DNA from: Balanoglossus misakiensis
Taxonomy: Eukaryota > Hemichordata
Direction: 5' to 3'
Assembly (NCBI GenBank): GCA_040954595.2
Contig: CM082588.2
Coordinates: 7,254,001 to 7,318,000, forward strand
Length of the DNA: 64,000 nt
Shown here piece by piece: positions 58,790 through 64,000 of the stretch (position 1 is its first letter; every line of letters begins with the position of its first letter). The translations under genes and the position numbers were made by a program. The notes beneath the pieces are model-generated. The model was not told the origin of the DNA and made no database searches. It saw only the letters and a program-made list of their open reading frames with translations.

Positions 58790-60521
58790 AATAATTTAAT
58801 AGCAAAAGTGATAGCAATTATTTATGCTTATGATGTTACTCTGTTTACGCAAAAACTAAATCTGTCAGTTTTATTTCTTGTTCTATGGTTATACTGCTGT
58901 TGAATCACAACCTGTCTTCACCGGGAGAAATACTTCCAACATTCTTGGAATAATCTGTGACGATTCAGATATCAATGGGGGAACATGGGGGTCACAATTA
59001 TATTATTTTTTATTCCAACTCTGTAGTGTTAAAACTTATAGTTCCTGCTTTCATATTCAGTTGTATGTATTTGCATGTATATAGAAATACCATTACACTG
59101 GTCAGTGTTACTGCTAGGGAATAGGATACCAGATTTGGTGGGGTTAATTCGAATATGGTCAATAATCTGTCGTCTATTATTAAATATGTAATATAAAGTT
59201 ATAAAAATCCTTTTTTTTCCTTTGTTTTCTTTATTGATGTAAGTATGGTATATTGGAATTGACTTGACAAAATAGTATACAAGAACCGTGAACCATAATT
59301 ATCCAGTGTGTTTATGTTGGCTTCCCAAATATGATCGTAAACTATCAGTCTCAATAAATTGTACATGTATGTATCTCTGAGAATGTTACAATGAAAGTGG
59401 TTTGAGCTGCACAGGTGAAATGGAGTGGCCGTCTTTTTTTTCATCAATCCAGTCGATAAGAAACGTCTGGTGATTGTATAAATAATTGTCAGTCTCACAA
59501 AGACTGTATTGACTCCAGGGAATGATTTGGTTGTGTTTTGTTTAGGGCAATGCATTCTTGTCTCAAAAGCATTCATTGCAGTCCAGACCATTTTCGCCTT
59601 GAATGTGAAAGGTAGACTTTATTTGTGGTAGTGTTGATCAAAACATCGTTGATACATTCCTCCTGTGCAGCTAGGACTGTTTTCATTGCATAAATCTGAC
59701 TCTTCTGTGTGTACAAAACCTTCCAGGTATATTTGATCAGTTATATAATTCTGAAAGTACAACTTTTGTTTCTTTTTAATTTGACAATTGCAAGAATGTA
59801 CCGTTACATTGACATATTCTAATAATACACCTGTCTGTGACATTGCTAGAGTTTTGAATCGGTTCAGAAAGTCTCAAGTTCTCTTTGGTCAAAGCTGTGA
59901 CAGGTAACAGTGTTTTTTGATGCAATGACTGTTTTTAAAGGTAAACATTGGTTAAAACTCGATTATGGTGTCATCATTAATTGCCAAGGTTTTCTGAGTT
60001 GTTTAAAGCTACAGTATCTCTGTTTCATCATCGAAGCTGAGTTTAAACATGTCAAGGTATCAGTATAGAGCATGTTGTGTTCTGGCCGTAAAACTTGGAA
60101 ACAACATTCTGCCTGAAGGATTTACATCTCACTCAGTGGAGTTGAGCTAGGGAGACATATTTATTTCTCCACCAATCATGCCGCTGTAAGTGTGCTTATT
60201 TGCATTATTGTATGCTAAATACAGTGACTCCCCAGCAAACTGTCAAAAAATTGGAAATAATCCAGACAAAATCCGACGTAATCACAGCTTTATTTGGGAG
60301 ACAGACGACTCATTTCCCCTCCAATCATTTTGACCAAACCAGTGCATGTTTTAATAGGAGGTTTATTTCCATTTTATGTACATTGTAAATCATTTGTACT
60401 TTGGTTTATGTTATTATTAAACAGTTTCAGGGAAATAAAAGAAAATCTGATGAAACTATGGAGATGTTACTGGATGTTTTTCTTACTCTTCTTTTTGTGA
60501 ATCATGTTGAATGTAGAAGAT
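58790..60521. other. Stretch between the convergent SYAP1 and zinc-finger genes
   Basis: No coding signature on either strand. AATAAA on the minus strand (TTTATT at 60362-60367) is a candidate polyadenylation signal for the zinc-finger gene, about 320 bases past its stop. The frame at 59199-59591 (minus, 130 aa) has no recognisable features. Confidence 0.55.
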
Positions 60522-60737
60522 GGTTCTGATAGGTGGAGCCTCATCATGTGACGCTTCAGGCCACCGATTCTGATAGGTGGACCCTTATTATGTGACACCT
60601 CAGGCCACCGATTCTGATAGGTTGAGCCTCATCATGTGATGCTTCAGGCCACCGAATCTGATAGGTTGAGCGTCATCATGTGACGCTTCAGGCCACTGAT
60701 GATAGGTGGAACCTCATCATGTGACGCTTCAGGCGAC
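60522..60737. repeat. Minisatellite of about 44-bp units derived from a zinc-finger helix
   Basis: About five tandem copies. On the minus strand each unit reads GGCCTGAAGCGTCACATGAT followed by GAGGCTCAACCTATCAGA and ATTCGGT. The most 5' unit (about 60737-60694) is the coding sequence for GRLKRHMMRFHLS, the helix of the last finger of the adjacent C2H2 gene. The others lie beyond the stop codon. A 44-bp period is not a multiple of three, so the frame shifts between copies. Confidence 0.9.
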
Positions 60738-62281
60738 CGTTCTTTTTGAAAGTCTTGTCACATTGGCTGCACACAAACGGTCCTTGGTGCGAGTGAATTC
60801 TCTGCATGTGTCTCTTGAGGGTGCCATTGCGTGCAAAGGTTCTACTACACTGAGAGCACGAAAAGGGCCGCTCATCTGAGTGACTCATCCTATGTCTTGT
60901 CAGATCTCCGCTGTGTACAAAGGCTCTGCCACATTCAGGACATGCAAATGGTCTTTCATTTTTATGAATCCTCATGTGTAGACTTAGACTTTCACGCCAC
61001 GCAAACGTTTTACCGCATTCAGGACACTCAAATGGTCTTTTATTTGAGTGGGTCTTCATGTGATTGTCGAGACTCCCTCGCCGTGTAAATCTTTTATCAC
61101 ATTCACTGCATCCAAAGGGTCTTTCATTTGAATGGATCACCATGTGTCTCTGCAGATGACAACTCCGTTTAAATGATTTACTGCATTCGCTGCAGGAAAA
61201 TGGTCTTTCATCGGAGTGGATGGTCATGTGTCTCTGAAGACTTACAGAACTTTTAAAAGTCTTGCCACATTCATTGCATGAAGGTTGTTTCTGTTTCGAT
61301 TGTCGAAACTGCTTATTTCTAGATTTCTGACGTTGGTTTGATTGCTCTGCAGATGTGAATGTTTTGTTTACCACACTTTTCAACTTTGGTAGACTCTGAC
61401 TGCTTGTATGTATCTTTTGAGTTGAAAAATTATCCTGATGACTGGTGGAGTCCCTTTCTCCAAGTTCACCTTGACATTTGTTGCCATATTGCATCTCTGG
61501 TAACAGCTGACCTCCAAAGTCGTCCTCACTTGAACCCACTTCAATTGACATACAGCCATACTGTACAAGGACTTGAATAATGAGTGACACGTCTGCAAGA
61601 TGAAAAGAAATTTGGGTAACAGACAGAACCCCATCAAATACTGTCAGAGTTTTAACCCTTTCACTACTATGGTTCAGTCCAAACCCATTGTTTTCTATGG
61701 TAAGGTTGGACCTCTGATCTGAAGAGGGAACTGGGGGTTGAAAGGGTTAAAGCTCAGAGCCAAACAACCATCACATATTAAGATCAATAAAGACAGTTGT
61801 TTGAATCTTTAACAAACACTGTGTCAAGTAATAAAAGACGTGTCACTTACCAGTCTTTGACAAGTTATCACCTTCAACGTGCTGTCTTAATTTGCCACAC
61901 ACATTTTCAAACAATCTGCCAAGTTCGTGTAACATATTTGAACGTCTGAACTTCTCACATATCTGAGAACATTCTAGAAAATAACAGGGATAAGACAAAT
62001 ATGAAAACTTTGCAATTATTTCCTGCGAAGGTCAGAATGTTTATGACTTGCACTGGCGGCCGACAAAAAGTAAAGCACCTACCCAGACTTGAAAATTGAC
62101 AACACGGACCGATTTGGCCATTTTGGGATGTGTTCAGATCCGCGCCACATGTACATGTAGCATCACCAGCTCCGTCTGAACTGATATCCACGCGTATCCC
62201 ATCATCAGTTGCCTTGGTTTGACCGCTTAAAATGTCATTAAATTCAACAACGAATGGTCCCGGCAGTTTCTGGTAGAACAT
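60688..62281 (-). CDS. C2H2 zinc-finger protein, seven fingers, three exons
   Basis: Exons on the minus strand: 62281-62083 (ATG at 62281), 61973-61851 and 61592-60688 (TGA); both introns are phase 1; 408 aa. The N-terminal half (residues 1 to about 210, starting MFYQKLPGPFVVEFNDILSG) matches no domain I recognise; there is no KRAB, BTB or SCAN. It has a Cys-rich DATCTCGADL part and a basic stretch RNKQFRQSKQKQ. Seven CX2C-X12-HX3-4H fingers fill about residues 213-406. Linkers are HSDERPF/HSNERPF/HKNERPF rather than TGEKP, so all fingers probably belong to one locally expanded array. Likely a nuclear DNA-binding protein. The last finger ends three residues before the stop and runs into a minisatellite. 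A uORF (ATG at 62313 region, different frame) precedes the start. Intron 2 contains a family T MITE. Divergent from the gene at 62417. Confidence 0.9.
61652..61750. mobile_element. Family T MITE in the zinc-finger gene intron 2
   Basis: TTAACCCTTTCAC to TGAAAGGGTTAA, forward, with a small internal duplication (CTGATCTGAAGAG). Confidence 0.88.
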
Positions 62282-62404
62282 CGTGGCACGCTTGAATTTC
62301 GCGGGGTGCAACTGTCATGCATGTGCACGTCGCTGATGCGGATCCATCTGCTGCAGTAACCTTTGACCTCTGCGTGTAACTTTCGAGAGGGCGCTCATTT
62401 GCCG

Positions 62405-62412
62405 TGACGTCA
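62405..62412. promoter_or_regulatory. cAMP response element in a bidirectional promoter
   Basis: Palindromic consensus TGACGTCA, five bases before the plus-strand ATG at 62417 and 124 bases before the minus-strand ATG at 62281. Only 135 bases separate the two start codons, so both 5' ends fall in one short promoter. CREB/ATF binding is inferred from the exact octamer. Confidence 0.65.
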
Positions 62413-62416
62413 TAAC

Positions 62417-63892
62417 ATGGCCGCAAATCCTGAGGTCAAAGTAGATCACCAAGTTGCGTACATGGAAACGGATTGCAAGGTACGAGTATTGCGTATTTTA
62501 GTCACTGTTTATGATTTTCTTTATAATCCTCTGTATCTCCCACTATACCCATGGCAGTATAACTTATTTTAACCCGCTCGATCGGCTGTTACGAGGAAAA
62601 TCATGTCTATGCCCGCTGGCGGCCGAATGTCCAGCCATGTCTATGCACGCTGCATGGCATGGCACTCGGCGGATATCAGCGAGTGTTAGTTGAAAATGGC
62701 GGTTATTTCGTAGCATGTTATGCCTCCATGCCCATAATAGGAAACGACCCATCATCAGATATTCGATCGGTATTTTAAATAGTCACTTCTTCAAATCCAA
62801 AAGCTGGCTGTGGGTTTCGATCTGGCAGCGCATCCTGGTTTCACAGATTTGTCCAGTTTCGATTCAAAACGAAATTATTCAACAAGTGTAACAACCGATA
62901 TTTTCATCACGCAGTGTTTAATAATTGAACGTTGAAGAGAGTTTATGGTATGTACGTTTTGTACAGTACGTGACCAGATTGTATTTCTTGGTGAGTTCAA
63001 AATCAAAGGAACGCTGGGTATTGCGATCCTGAAAAACCCGGAACAATATTTTATGTACATTTTATTGTACAGACACAACCCGTACTGTCTGTGGTTGGTC
63101 CAAGTACTTAGCAAACATGACCTTAGGTTAAAGTTGGCTTTGGTCCAAAAATGGCCTAAATTGTACATTTACATACATGACATTCAATTTTGATAATCTT
63201 TAGCAATTTCAATAACTCTATAATTGCATTTTTCTCATTGATCACACAGATGTCTGCTGAAACTGCTGTCAACATTGTTGCTATGGATACCAAAGACTCT
63301 ACTCCTGAGGTATGTAGATTGGAGAGGCTTGTGTTGTGTTGTCAGTCATAACTTGTCATCAAAAAGTGAAATTTGATTAATTCTGCTAGACATACATGAT
63401 GGCAGAGATAAAACTTGGTGTCATTTATATACTAGGTCTGGACACCAAAGTTCAGGGTGCAAAGGGTTGTTAGACTTTGGTTTTCAAAGGTCCTTGACCT
63501 TCAGAAAAAGCAACAACAAAAACAGTCCATGTTCTTGTCAGTTCTTCATGATTCTTTAACCCTTTCACCCCCAGGTCCCTGTATAGAGGTCTAACTTTTC
63601 CATAGAAAACAATGGATTTGGACCAAACCATGGTGGTGAAAGGGTTGAAAGCCAAAACATTTTTATTTGATCAACAGACATGAATTTACATGAACCTCAC
63701 CACACATCAGATTATTAATAGAAATTATTTTATTTGACATTTTGATTTATATAAATAGGAATGATGTCAACTATACAAGTATAATCTGTCACAACATTGT
63801 TCTTCTTTACTTTTTTTCTTCAGTTGGCTTCCACTCCAATCTTTGATTCAAGAAAAATATCTGAAATTTATATTGACATTGAGAAAAAATTG
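62417..63892 (+). CDS. Unidentified gene, first three coding exons; continues past the window
   Basis: Exons 62417-62479, 63250-63309 and 63824-63892, each a whole number of codons with GTACGA, GTATGT and GTAACT donors and CACACAG and CTTCAG acceptors. The product begins MAANPEVKVDHQVAYMETDC, continues MSAETAVNIVAMDTKDSTPE and then LASTPIFDSRKISEIYIDIE. The repeated phase-0 exons and open frame support a real gene. The fragment is acidic and mostly unstructured in appearance, with no motif I recognise. Divergent from the zinc-finger gene with a shared CRE. A family T MITE lies in intron 2. Confidence 0.65.
63556..63648. mobile_element. Family T MITE, inverted
   Basis: TTAACCCTTTCACCCCCAGG to GTGGTGAAAGGGTTGA, reverse orientation, in intron 2 of the gene starting at 62417. 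Confidence 0.88.
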
Positions 63893-64000
63893 GTAACTGT
63901 TAATTTTCTCTGCACTGATGATCATTTGAATTGAGGACTAACAGCATGTCGGCCGTTTTAACTCAAATTATTAACTGATATGTGAAATGATATGATTTGA

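Noticed and set aside
59199-59591. 130-aa minus-strand ORF between SYAP1 and the zinc-finger gene
   Set aside because: No signature, Ile/Thr/Tyr-rich as expected of AT-rich DNA, located between convergent 3' ends.

Overview
This is a eukaryotic window, clearly animal nuclear DNA. Genes are split into small exons with GT-AG introns. Intergenic DNA is AT-rich and full of microsatellites and short terminal-inverted-repeat elements, and the ribosomal protein gene hosts intronic snoRNAs. An interstitial TTAGGG tract, a death-fold/Roc GTPase gene and a profilin-4/FAM228 neighbourhood (also linked in mammals) suggest an invertebrate, probably a deuterostome such as a hemichordate, echinoderm or amphioxus. 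The species cannot be fixed from this sequence.

Layout. 0.3-8.05 kb (-): 5' part of a gene joining a death-effector-like domain to a Roc GTPase domain. Between the two domains lies an array of 14 tandem intronic units. Each carries a complete 3' splice site, exactly three bases and a 5' splice site. The flanks are nearly invariant while the three bases are hypervariable. A 5-nt exon upstream restores frame, so each triplet would be a phase-0, one-codon exon. 10.9-13.0 kb (-): profilin-4, four exons. 13-27 kb: repeats and two short unassigned ORFs. 27.6-37.7 kb (+): FAM228-family gene, seven exons. 41.3-44.5 kb (+): an uncharacterised charged protein. 46.1-48.0 kb (+): isoaspartyl peptidase/L-asparaginase (ASRGL1-like). 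48.5-52.5 kb (-): ribosomal protein S4, seven exons, with a TOP-type start and two paralogous H/ACA snoRNAs in neighbouring introns. 52.9-58.3 kb (+): SYAP1 (BSD domain), nine exons, divergent from RPS4. 60.7-62.3 kb (-): seven-finger C2H2 protein whose last finger has seeded a minisatellite just past the stop. 62.4 kb to the end (+): first exons of an unidentified gene sharing a CRE-containing bidirectional promoter with the zinc-finger gene.

Several MITE families recur. Two of them are nested in each other reciprocally, with target-site duplications that fit piggyBac-like (TTAA) and hAT-like (8 bp) elements. Exon boundaries were read by eye and checked for phase continuity. No alignment or database search was possible, so family names rest on remembered family signatures.
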